Assembly: GCA_036387255.1 (NCBI GenBank) | Contig: DASVUC010000185.1 | Location: 1-36,534, forward strand | Direction of reading: 5' to 3' | Length of the DNA: 36,534 bases | Source of the DNA: DASVUC01 sp036387255 | GTDB lineage: Bacteria > Planctomycetota > Phycisphaerae > Tepidisphaerales > Tepidisphaeraceae | In this document: one piece after another, positions 1 to 7,077 of the stretch | How the letters are laid out: the number at the start of each line of letters is the position of its first letter | Position numbering within the stretch: position 1 is the first letter of the stretch | Position numbers and translations under genes: made by a program | Notes under the pieces: generated by a model | Told to the model about the DNA's origin: nothing | The model's input: the letters and a program-made list of their open reading frames with translations, nothing else | The model's database searches: none

Positions 1-594
1 ATGCGCCTGCCGCCGCACAGGCGAGACCGACAGCACGAGCGCGCCCTGGTTCGGATATTCCTCCGCCATCTTCACAGGCTTACCGACCGGCTGCGTGAGT
101 TTCATCACCGAAAGATTGGTCTGCCGATCCGATCCCACCAGCTTCCCCGTCGTCACCTGATTGTCGCCGTAGGTAACGCGAAGCAGGTTGTCCCCGACGA
201 GCTGCTTATCCAGGTATAGCGGGATCAGCACATGCCCCTGCGCATCGAGCACCACCCCCACGAACTCGGTCAGCACCACGCGAGTCTGCGTGAGCGGCAC
301 CGACGGCCGCGTCGTTCCACCCTGCTTGAGATCAAGCGGCTGCGTCGGCGGGCGCTCGACAAAAACCCGCAGTGCCTTCTGCTGCTCGAGCTGCTGGCGA
401 AGCTTCGCCTCGGGCGTTTGTGGGGCCACCGCCAGTGGCACCACCACACGCACCACCGACTCGTGCACATCGCGATAAAGCTGTTGAACCCCTCGATCGA
501 ATTCCTGCATCGTCCCCAGCGGCGGCTTGGTCGCCTGCGCCGGAGCCCACGACGCGAGCCCCGCCACGATGCTACACATTACGTATTTTCGCAT
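1..594 (-). CDS. HtrA/DegP-like secreted protein, probable pseudoprotease (partial)
   Basis: The reading frame is open from an ATG at 594 to the window edge (198 codons; the C-terminus is missing). Residues 1-21 form a signal peptide (MRKYVMCSIVAGLASWAPAQA, cleavage after AQA), so the product is exported. Residues about 40-180 resemble the first half of an HtrA trypsin-like domain: ESVVRVVVP, GVVLDAQGHVLIP, then VTYGDNQVTTGKLVGSDR and TNLSVMKL. In active HtrA proteases the segment after the G-hVhT strand carries the catalytic His (TNNHV) and the SDLALLK-type segment the Asp. Here they read IPLYL and TNLSVMK, so both are replaced; the Ser region is not visible. It starts 28 nt after the anti-sigma-like gene and is probably co-transcribed with it and the ECF sigma gene, an arrangement reminiscent of envelope-stress operons with periplasmic proteases. 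A peptide-sensing or chaperone role is inference. Confidence 0.72.
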   Translation of the reverse strand, partial: MRKYVMCSIVAGLASWAPAQATKPPLGTMQEFDRGVQQLYRDVHESVVRVVVPLAVAPQTPEAKLRQQLEQQKALRVFVERPPTQPLDLKQGGTTRPSVPLTQTRVVLTEFVGVVLDAQGHVLIPLYLDKQLVGDNLLRVTYGDNQVTTGKLVGSDRQTNLSVMKLTQPVGKPVKMAEEYPNQGALVLSVSPVRRQAH

Positions 595-622
595 CTGCTC
601 ACGCCAAATCGTTCACGAAGCA

Positions 623-1183
623 TTAGAATTCATCAGCCACCGGCACCACGTTCCCCTGCACCGGCTCGCGTTCCTGCACCGGCTCGCCGCGCTCCGGAAC
701 TTCCATCCGCTCGTACGCCACCACCCGCCCGTACGAATCGACGATGGGCACTTCCATCGTGGGCGCCTTCGTCACGGGCTTGACGATATCCACCGCCACC
801 TGATCGCGCGGGGCCGGTCCCGCCGGCGCGACATTCGTTGTGCTGTTTCCACCCCAGTTCATCCGCCCGACCATGATCCCGATGAGCAGGCACGCCGCTG
901 CGCCGCTGAAGCGGCGCAATCCAGAAAGCCTCCGCGTCCACGACCAGTGATCATCCACCCGCTTCTCAACCTTGGTCATCAGCCGGCCGACAACTTCCTC
1001 ACCAGGTTCATAATTCTGCCACACCGCCAGGCGCACCGCGCGCTCGCTCTTAAGCGTTTCCATTGCGCTTGCCAACACAGGTTCGCCTCGCAGCCGGTCG
1101 ATCAGCGCATCCACTTCCCGCGGCGAAAGTTCGCCGTCCAGATACGTCTCAAGCAGTTCCAGATCGTTGTCCGATACCGACAT
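623..1183 (-). CDS. Anti-sigma-like single-pass membrane protein
   Basis: The protein has 186 residues from ATG 1183. I prefer this start because AGGTGA lies 7 nt upstream; a GTG three codons earlier (1192) directly abuts the sigma stop codon. The N-terminal part (ELLETYLDGELSPREVDAL) matches the L-x-YLDGEL-x-xxE helix typical of cytoplasmic domains of anti-sigma factors, but the HxxxCxxC zinc motif is missing. One membrane segment sits near residues 93-106 (GAAACLLIGIMVGRM), followed by a Pro/Val/Glu-rich extracytoplasmic part. It lies just downstream of the ECF sigma gene and upstream of the HtrA-like gene. It is likely to hold the sigma factor at the membrane; this follows from position and the helix motif, not from a full domain match. 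Confidence 0.7.
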   Translation of the reverse strand: MSVSDNDLELLETYLDGELSPREVDALIDRLRGEPVLASAMETLKSERAVRLAVWQNYEPGEEVVGRLMTKVEKRVDDHWSWTRRLSGLRRFSGAAACLLIGIMVGRMNWGGNSTTNVAPAGPAPRDQVAVDIVKPVTKAPTMEVPIVDSYGRVVAYERMEVPERGEPVQEREPVQGNVVPVADEF

Positions 1184-1192
1184 CGTTTTCAC

Positions 1193-1690
1193 CTACGTTT
1201 GCGCAAATTCCTTCAACATCTCGGCAAGCTGACGCCGCGCCCTAAAGATCCAGGTCTTCACCTGCGGCACGCTCGCGCCCAGCGTCTTGGCGATATCTGC
1301 GTAAGGCATCTTCTCGTACTCGCACAGCACCAGCGCTGAGCGGTAATGCTCCGGCAGTTTCGCAATCGCCTTGCGAACCTGCTGCACCGTCTCGTTCTCG
1401 ACCATCTGGCCGGCGGGATCGCCATCGTCGCGATCCGGATGATCGTCGGCGACAGCACTCATCTTCGGCTGGCGCAGGATGCGAAGTGATTCGTTAACAA
1501 CTGCACGCCGAAGCAGTCCGCCCGGTTCGCGCCAGTCATAGCGCTGCCGATGCTGAAACAGGTTCATTACCGCCTGCTGCACGACGTCCTCCGGGCTCGC
1601 TCGTGTTCCCACGATGGCTCGAGCGATGGCCAGCAATCGCTTACTGTGCTGTCGAACCGCCTCCTCAAAGAGGCTGACCGTATCGGCCAT
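1193..1690 (-). CDS. RNA polymerase ECF-type sigma factor
   Basis: The protein has 165 residues from ATG 1690; AGGAG ends 4 nt before it, which rejects the longer TTG-started frame from 1729. Region 2 covers about residues 15-75 (SKRLLAIARAIVG, PEDVVQQAVMNLF, WREPGGLLRRAVVNESLRILR). A short acidic linker follows (DDHPDRDDGDP). Region 4 covers about residues 105-160 (AIAKLPEHYRSALVLCEYEKM, then ADIAKTLGASVPQVKTWIFR, the helix-turn-helix for the -35 element). It redirects RNA polymerase to a small regulon. It is the first gene of a probable operon with the anti-sigma-like and HtrA-like genes, so autoregulation is likely. The exact ECF group cannot be decided by eye. Confidence 0.92.
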   Translation of the reverse strand: MADTVSLFEEAVRQHSKRLLAIARAIVGTRASPEDVVQQAVMNLFQHRQRYDWREPGGLLRRAVVNESLRILRQPKMSAVADDHPDRDDGDPAGQMVENETVQQVRKAIAKLPEHYRSALVLCEYEKMPYADIAKTLGASVPQVKTWIFRARRQLAEMLKEFAQT

Positions 1691-2160
1691 AGGCTCCTGA
1701 GAAGGTTGTTCATCGGATGACACGCGCAAGCTCCGGCAAAGTTACAGGTTAATAACCGCTCTCAGCCTGATCCGCACGCCCTGTCGCGACATTCTGAATA
1801 CTACGACGTCGCGAGCCCCCGAACCATTTCAAGCCCTTAATACGTCAGAAGATACATCTCACCCAGAGCGCGATCCGCCAGAATTCCGCTCTCCAGACGC
1901 GCGTGTCCCACTGTCATTGGCGGCTCAGGCTTCCTTAATGGCACCACCAGCCGCAGCCGCATCAGGCTTTTCCTGTGTTGCACAAGCCGCTTACGAAGCG
2001 AGCACCGCAGCAAAAATTTTGTCTATGCCACTGGAATGGCGCACGCGCTGCTTTGACTTAATCCTGACGGCCAACAGTTGTTGCGGTCCACGGAGACCGG
2101 AGTGCTGGCCGAGGATTGAACGCGGATCGTTACACCCGCGCCTTATTGGGAGAAAACGTC
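1691..2160. other. Intergenic region between divergent sigma operon and LExR protein gene
   Basis: These 470 bases lie between the start of the ECF sigma gene (minus) and the RTX-like protein gene (plus). Both promoters must be here. I see a short imperfect palindrome GGTTAATAACC near 1746-1756 and an AT-richer stretch around 2010-2020, but no promoter I would defend. Open frames in this stretch have no ribosome site or recognisable product. The last 15 bases hold GGGAGA, the probable ribosome site of the downstream gene. Confidence 0.4.
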
Positions 2161-3411
2161 ATGTTCACCTCTTGCACATCCAAGCGCTCTTCCGCACTTC
2201 GCCAAGCCTGCTCGTTCGTGGAGCTTCTCGAGCACCGCAAGCTCCTCAGCGTCACGAGCAACATCACCCAGGGGACCCTCAACATCAAAGGCGACTCAGG
2301 CGCCAACACCGTTCAGATCTACCAGATTGGCGGCGGGATGGTGGTCAAGATGGACGGCCAGACACAGAACATCACGCAAGCTCTCAAAGGCATTAACATC
2401 GAAACCGGCGGCGGCGACGACAACATCAGCGTGCTGCTCACCGCGACGCCCATCAAGAACTTCCGCGTCAGTTCAGGCGCCGGCAACGACACGATCAACG
2501 TCGCGTTCAGCAACCCCGCAGGCTGGAACCAGAATGATCAGACGCAGCAGTATCCGGCCAGCGTCGTCACGCCCGGGGGCAGCACCGCCAACAATGTCAT
2601 CAACGTCGATGTAATGGCCGACGGTGGCAACGACACGATCCGCGTCGCTGTCATTGACAACGTCCCTGAATCCAACTCGAACAATGGTGGCAGCAACACC
2701 TCCACCCTCAACAACAGCGGCAGCACGTTCGGGAACCAGCAATCCGATTTCCCGCCGGTGAACGTGCGCGTGAATGGTGGCGCGGGCAACGACAACATCA
2801 ATATCACCGTGACCTTCGCGAATGCACCGGACGGGATCGTACTGGGTGGCGCGAATCAGGACGGCCCGACGCTGGGTAACTTCCGCCTCGTCGTCCTCGG
2901 TGGCGATGGCAATGACGAGATCGGCGTGGTGCTCCGCAGCCCAGACGGCACCACCTGGTCCGGCGACCAGGGTTCAGACAATAACTCCGGCAATGACGAC
3001 GATGACAACAACAACGGCGGCAATGACAACTCTAACGACGATGATGATCACAACAACCGTGGCCACGGTCATGGCAAGGACAAGTTTGCCAACGGCCATG
3101 ACAATGGTCACCACTATGGCTGGTACAAGAACGGCAAAGCCAACAACGGTGGCGGGAACAACAACGGCGGCAACAACGATGACGATGATGATGAGAACAA
3201 CGACAGCGATGCAGTACGCAACGCGTTGGTTGTTATCCGCGGCGGGGCGGGCGATGACCAAATCCTGCTCCGCGCCGTGGGCGGCTTGAGCAACGTCAAC
3301 AACGCCTTCTTCGTCGGTGGCGGCAAGGGGAACGACTCCCTGCAAACCAACGTCTCCCAGGACGGCTTCTTTGACCAGAACCTGGAATCGACCTCGCCCC
3401 TCAGCACCTAA
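2161..3411 (+). CDS. LExR-tagged secreted protein with RTX-like calcium-binding repeats
   Basis: The protein has 416 residues from ATG 2161, preceded by GGGAGA; a TTG-started longer frame is less likely. Residues 19-31 read FVELLEHRKLLSV, matching the planctomycete LEPR-XLL-type tag that replaces an ordinary signal peptide. Seven GGxGxDxU-like motifs, the RTX/hemolysin nonapeptide core, sit at about 83, 106, 155, 206, 247, 361 and 387 (for example GGAGNDNIN, GGAGDDQIL). They are spaced widely rather than in tandem, each starting a beta strand. Between residues 268 and 350 lies a low-complexity insert of Asp, Asn, Gly and His. The protein is likely extracellular and binds calcium or other divalent metals; its role is unknown. 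A strong terminator closes the transcript. Confidence 0.85.
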   Translation: MFTSCTSKRSSALRQACSFVELLEHRKLLSVTSNITQGTLNIKGDSGANTVQIYQIGGGMVVKMDGQTQNITQALKGINIETGGGDDNISVLLTATPIKNFRVSSGAGNDTINVAFSNPAGWNQNDQTQQYPASVVTPGGSTANNVINVDVMADGGNDTIRVAVIDNVPESNSNNGGSNTSTLNNSGSTFGNQQSDFPPVNVRVNGGAGNDNINITVTFANAPDGIVLGGANQDGPTLGNFRLVVLGGDGNDEIGVVLRSPDGTTWSGDQGSDNNSGNDDDDNNNGGNDNSNDDDDHNNRGHGHGKDKFANGHDNGHHYGWYKNGKANNGGGNNNGGNNDDDDDENNDSDAVRNALVVIRGGAGDDQILLRAVGGLSNVNNAFFVGGGKGNDSLQTNVSQDGFFDQNLESTSPLST

Positions 3412-3437
3412 TGAAGGTCGAGCCTGATAGAAAATGA

Positions 3438-3475
3438 ACGGGGCGGGCGCACCAGCGCCCGCCCCGTCTTTCTTT
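3438..3475 (+). terminator. Strong intrinsic terminator
   Basis: A perfect 13-bp stem (ACGGGGCGGGCGC / GCGCCCGCCCCGT) with an ACCA loop is followed by CTTTCTTT. It lies 26 nt after the stop codon of the RTX-like gene. It separates that gene from the convergent MCE gene. Confidence 0.9.
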
Positions 3476-3536
3476 AGGGCTCCGGCTTCGTCGCGACCCA
3501 CTGACTGGTACGTGAGGACTTCTCGATCTGAGGAAC

Positions 3537-4490
3537 TTACTTCTTCCCGCCCAACCTGAACGAAATCCCCTCCTGCTCCCACTGCTCCACCAGTCTCTTC
3601 AAGTCTGTGACCGTCACATTCAGGTTCTGCGCCGTCTCCACCAGGCTCTGATACAGCTTCGGATCGTTCACCAAGGCTCCGGCTGTTCCCTTCCCCTGAT
3701 CGACTTTGGCTGTAATCGATTCCAGATTGGTCAGCATCCGTGCGACCTGGTCCATTCGATCCGACAATTGCTTCGACAACTTGTCGATGTTCGTGTTTGT
3801 CTTGGCGATGGTCTCGTTGACCTGCCCCGTCGTCTGTTCCAGTTTCGTCCCCAGCCGAGCGGCGCTTTCTGACGCAGCGCGCACATTTGTCAGCGCCGCG
3901 CGGATGTCCTCCCGCATTTTCGGGTCCGAAATCATTTCATTTACGCTGTCGAGAATCTTCCCCACCTTCTGCACCTGCTCGTCCAGATGCGCGACCATGT
4001 TCGTCTCGCGGAACTGCCTGGCGGTCTGGCGGAGTTCAGTCGCAAGCTCAGCGAATTCCGGCGGGAGCAGGTCAATGCCCAGAAACCGCGCGTGCAGCAG
4101 GGAATCCCTGGTCAATTCCCCTTCGGGCCGGGGACCCGTGAGCTGAAGCGAAAGGATTCCGCTTCCGCCGAAGACTTGCGATCGAATCACGCCCTCGAGA
4201 TTTGCCGGAAGCGGCGGCCCCTCCTTCTCAATCATCGCCACGATTTCGACGGTCAGTCCATCGGCCGAGCGCCGCACCGCGCCCACGCGCCCCACGCCGA
4301 CGCCGCGGTAGCTGATGATCGATCCTTCAGCGATGCCATCGGCTCGATCTGTGGTCAAGCGAATTGGCATCATCTCGGGCGCAAACAGCCGCGCCGGTCG
4401 ATCCCCAAACTGCATGATCATCCACCCGAGAATGACCAGCGCGCCCAGCATCGTCACCCCGACCACGATATTTCGTCGATAAGGCGTCAT
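3537..4490 (-). CDS. MCE/MlaD-family lipid transport protein
   Basis: The protein has 317 residues. A signal-anchor helix covers about residues 8-27 (IVVGVTMLGALVILGWMIMQ). The MCE domain follows at about 38-118 (ADGIAEGSIISYRGVGVGRV is the typical G-x-V-x-YRGV-x-VG core). A long alpha-helical part at 150-300 has heptad-like stretches (TNTNIDKLSKQLSDRMDQVA). MCE proteins form periplasmic rings or tubes that carry lipids between membranes, usually with an ABC permease and ATPase. Neither partner is in the window: the neighbours are an unrelated convergent gene and divergent ychF. This could be an orphan subunit or its partners may be elsewhere. A Shine-Dalgarno sequence is not obvious. Confidence 0.88.
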   Translation of the reverse strand: MTPYRRNIVVGVTMLGALVILGWMIMQFGDRPARLFAPEMMPIRLTTDRADGIAEGSIISYRGVGVGRVGAVRRSADGLTVEIVAMIEKEGPPLPANLEGVIRSQVFGGSGILSLQLTGPRPEGELTRDSLLHARFLGIDLLPPEFAELATELRQTARQFRETNMVAHLDEQVQKVGKILDSVNEMISDPKMREDIRAALTNVRAASESAARLGTKLEQTTGQVNETIAKTNTNIDKLSKQLSDRMDQVARMLTNLESITAKVDQGKGTAGALVNDPKLYQSLVETAQNLNVTVTDLKRLVEQWEQEGISFRLGGKK

Positions 4491-4513
4491 CCGCGAAAGT
4501 GCTTGTACGCAAC

Positions 4514-4533
4514 AACTTGAACTTATTCAAGTT
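4514..4533. promoter_or_regulatory. Perfect inverted repeat, candidate operator
   Basis: AACTTGAA-CTTA-TTCAAGTT has two 8-base arms with no mismatch. It lies 24 bases upstream of the MCE gene start, in the divergent gap before ychF. There is no T-run, so it is not a terminator. Its AT content stands out from the GC-rich surroundings, as expected of a dimeric repressor site or promoter region. Confidence 0.5.
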
Positions 4534-4808
4534 ATCGTGCCTCGCGCATGATCGGCCGGTCGCATCCTGTCACCCGTTGGTTCGTGCGCGGATTCCTCCT
4601 CTGCGCGATCCTCCATCCGGCTGCGCTTCGGGCGGAGTCTGACGAGAAGGAGAAGTCTCCGGAGATCCAGCACACGACCGTTCCGCCCATCACGCCTGGC
4701 GAAGCCGCTTTCTCCGTCACCATCACCAGTGCCGCCCCGCGGGCTACCCGTGACGGCGCTAGCGCACGCTTTCCCCTCTCGCCGCAGGCGGATATAGTTC
4801 CTCCCCCT

Positions 4809-5903
4809 ATGGCTCTGGAAGTTGGCATCGTCGGTCTGCCGAACGTGGGTAAAAGCACGATTTTCAACGCGCTGACCGCGGCAGGCGCGCTGGCGGCGAA
4901 TTATCCCTTCGCCACCATCGAACCCAACGTGGGTGTGGTCGCGGTGCCGGATGAGCGCCTGAAGATCATCAACCAGTTCCAGCCCACCGAGAAGATCATC
5001 CCCGCCGCCCTGCGCATCGTCGATATCGCGGGTATCGTCCGCGGCGCTTCGACGGGTGAAGGTCTGGGTAACAAATTTCTCTCCCACATCCGCGAGGTGG
5101 ACGCGATCCTGCACGTCGTTCGCGCTTTTGAGAACGCTGACATTACGCACGTTGAGAACTCCGTCGATCCTATTCGCGACATCGAGACCATCGACACCGA
5201 GCTGGCCCTGGCAGACCTAGAAACCGTCACCAGCTCCCTCGACAAGGCAGAGCGCCTTGCCCGCTCCGGCGACAAGGAAGCCATCGCCAAGGCGGACATT
5301 CTCCGCAAGTGCAAGGAGGTCCTGAACCAGGGCCGCCCGGTGCGCGAGATTGAGTTCGACGAGGACGAACAGAAGCTGATTAAGTCGCTCGGCCTGATTA
5401 CCGCCAAGAAGGTTCTCTACGTCGCCAACGTGGATGAAACCGACATCCACGGCGAGGGGCCGCTCGTCCAGAAAATCCGCGAAAAAGCCAAGGGCGAAGG
5501 AGGTCACGTCGTCCCCGTCTGCGGAAAGCTGGAATCCGAGCTCGCCGAACTGGAAGAAAAAGATCGCGGCGAGATGCTCGAATCCATGGGCCTCAAAGAA
5601 CCCGCCTTGGCCGCGCTGACCCGCGAAGCCTACAAGCTTCTCGGCCTTCAGTCCTACTTCACCTCCGGCCCCAAAGAGATTCGCGCCTGGACGGTGCCCA
5701 TCGGCGCCACCGCCCCGCAGGCTGCGGGCGTCATCCACACCGACTTTGAAAAAGGCTTCATCCGCGCCGAGATCTATACCCTGGACGATCTGAAGCAGCA
5801 CAAAACCGAAGCCGCCATCAAAGCCGCCGGTAAGATGCGCGCCGAAGGCAAAAGCTACATCATGAAAGACGGCGACATCACTCACTTCCTGTTCAACGTC
5901 TAA
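4809..5903 (+). CDS. ychF: Ribosome-binding ATPase/GTPase YchF (OLA1 family)
   Basis: The protein has 364 residues from ATG 4809, the normal family length of about 363. The Walker A/G1 motif GLPNVGKSTIF is at residues 8-18, the switch segment NYPFATIEPNVG follows, and G3 is DIAGIVRGAS. The coiled-coil insertion and the C-terminal TGS domain (RAWTVPIGATAPQAAGVIHT...) are intact. YchF proteins bind ribosomes and hydrolyse ATP rather than GTP, with a role in stress and translation. The frame stays open upstream to ATG 4548 and this 87-codon extension begins like a signal peptide; a cytoplasmic YchF should not have one, so I use the internal start. The stop codon overlaps the stop of the convergent GspG-like gene (shared CTAA). 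Confidence 0.95.
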   Translation: MALEVGIVGLPNVGKSTIFNALTAAGALAANYPFATIEPNVGVVAVPDERLKIINQFQPTEKIIPAALRIVDIAGIVRGASTGEGLGNKFLSHIREVDAILHVVRAFENADITHVENSVDPIRDIETIDTELALADLETVTSSLDKAERLARSGDKEAIAKADILRKCKEVLNQGRPVREIEFDEDEQKLIKSLGLITAKKVLYVANVDETDIHGEGPLVQKIREKAKGEGGHVVPVCGKLESELAELEEKDRGEMLESMGLKEPALAALTREAYKLLGLQSYFTSGPKEIRAWTVPIGATAPQAAGVIHTDFEKGFIRAEIYTLDDLKQHKTEAAIKAAGKMRAEGKSYIMKDGDITHFLFNV

Positions 5904-6409
5904 GGCGCAGTCGCGGGAAGCGAAAAGGGCGCGGCAGCCGCGGGGGACGCGGGTGCGTCCCACGTCACCGGCCCCCGCTGACCCGGATCGTGAAGCCACT
6001 CCGGATGCGCATTCCATTTTCCGTCGCGCCCGCGCACATCGAAGACGCCGACGAGATCCTCACCATGCGCGGTTCCGCCCTCCAAACCATCCGGGCCGAT
6101 GCTTGTCAGCAGCACGATTCGTCCTTCGCGCACGGAGTATCGGATTGGAAACCCCCATCTGTCGTCCGACTCGACGCGCCCCGCCTGCACGGCCGGAAGC
6201 TGACGCAGATTTTCCGGTAATCGATTGTTCTTGACCGCGTATGCCGCGATCTCATCTCGCAGCTTCATCATGTTGCCATCGGTCAGCGCCCGCTTCGGCG
6301 CCACGTCCACCAGCGCCACTGCAATGCCGGCGACGACCACTGCTCCCACGATCAACGCGAGGACCCACCTGCGGTTCATCTTGCGTGGCGGAGTTTCGCT
6401 CGCTGTCAT
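5900..6409 (-). CDS. GspG-like membrane-anchored protein
   Basis: The protein has 169 residues from the third of three consecutive ATG codons (6415, 6412, 6409); GGAG 8 nt before the third decides the start. A short cytoplasmic tail and one membrane helix at about 14-37 are followed by a periplasmic domain. That domain has the features of type II secretion major pseudopilin C-terminal regions: LRDEIAAYAVKNNRLPENL, then DDRWGFPIRYSV and SIGPDGLEGG, the GspG calcium-loop type sequence. The prepilin peptidase site (G-F-T-L-x-E) of real pseudopilins is missing, so this is a GspG-fold membrane protein rather than a processed pilin. A Pro/Ala-rich tail ends it. No other secretion gene is nearby. 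Confidence 0.75.
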   Translation of the reverse strand: MTASETPPRKMNRRWVLALIVGAVVVAGIAVALVDVAPKRALTDGNMMKLRDEIAAYAVKNNRLPENLRQLPAVQAGRVESDDRWGFPIRYSVREGRIVLLTSIGPDGLEGGTAHGEDLVGVFDVRGRDGKWNAHPEWLHDPGQRGPVTWDAPASPAAAAPFSLPATAP

Positions 6410-6470
6410 CATCATCTCTCCGTTCTATCCGCTGGCTTTCAGATAGGGACAGAATAAACTTACCTTTGTC

Positions 6471-6544
6471 GCACCCGTAGCTCAGTTGGATAGAGCAACG
6501 GATTTCTAATCCGTCGGTCGCAGGTTCGAATCCTGCCGGGTGCG
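6471..6544 (+). tRNA. tRNA-Arg (anticodon TCT)
   Basis: The 74-nt sequence folds as a complete cloverleaf. The acceptor stem is GCACCCG/CGGGTGC with discriminator G. The D arm is GCTCAGTTGGATAGAGC. The anticodon stem ACGGA/TCCGT closes loop TTTCTAA with anticodon TCT, reading AGA. The T arm is GCAGG-TTCGAAT-CCTGC. CCA is not encoded. Confidence 0.97.
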
Positions 6545-6740
6545 CTTTCCCATCTTATCTCAGGAAGATTTAAGGACACTTCTTGGGTTCTCGCGTATTC
6601 GCGTGCGCCTTAGGTTGCGTCTCCCGACCGGAGGACGTTGCAAGCGGAAGCAGCTTCCACCGCGTCAGGGGCCGCGCCTGCGGAGGTGCGGAAGGTAACA
6701 TTCAGTCCATCACCGACCGGTGAGGTAAAGGAGAAATGCT

Positions 6741-6929
6741 ATGAAGACGTTCGTTGAAAACCTGGAAAACCGAAGGCTCTACGCCATCAGCACGACGACC
6801 ACTGTTGTCAAAGTTCCCGGCCCGACCGATACCGTCGTCGTTGCCGCAACCAACCCTGCCGGCAATTCGGTGCCGGGCCAGTCGTCGACGGTCACGCTGT
6901 CGAACAAGGACGCCAAGGCGTTCCGCTAA
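6741..6929 (+). CDS. LExR-tagged secreted microprotein
   Basis: The protein has 62 residues. The ribosome site is excellent (AAAGGAG, 6 nt before ATG). The N-terminus MKTFVENLENRRLYAIS matches the LExR/LEPR-XLL-type export tag of the larger RTX-like protein in this window (FVELLEHRKLLSV). The remaining 45 residues are Thr/Val/Ala-rich with no cysteines and end NKDAKAFR. The tag makes up about a quarter of the protein. It has a 196-nt leader after the tRNA gene and its own terminator, so it is a monocistronic unit. The function is unknown; a structural peptide of the cell surface, a peptide signal or a decoy for the export machinery are all possible. Confidence 0.8.
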   Translation: MKTFVENLENRRLYAISTTTTVVKVPGPTDTVVVAATNPAGNSVPGQSSTVTLSNKDAKAFR

Positions 6930-6954
6930 GCCGTAATTTGAGGTGAGGAAAAGC

Positions 6955-6999
6955 AAAAGCCGGGAAGTCGCTTCCGCCGCGACGCTCCCGGCTTTTTGT
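6955..6999. terminator. Bidirectional intrinsic terminator
   Basis: AAAAGCCGGGA pairs with TCCCGGCTTTTT around a 20-base loop and is followed by a T-rich run on both strands. It ends the microprotein transcript on the plus strand and can also end the zinc-ribbon gene transcript arriving from the right. Confidence 0.85.
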
Positions 7000-7077
7000 T
7001 TGCGCGAAGCTGGCACTTGATGCATACAGCCGCTAATGCAGACAGCGTATGTAGTCGCGTCTTCCCGACCCCACACC

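Noticed and set aside
527..1339. A 270-codon plus-strand frame opposite the sigma/anti-sigma genes
   Set aside because: It is the His/Arg-rich shadow of clear minus-strand genes and has no ribosome site.
5217..6017. A 266-codon minus-strand frame opposite ychF and overlapping the GspG-like gene
   Set aside because: Composition is typical of an antisense frame (Phe, Gly, Asp rich) and the overlapped genes are clearly real.
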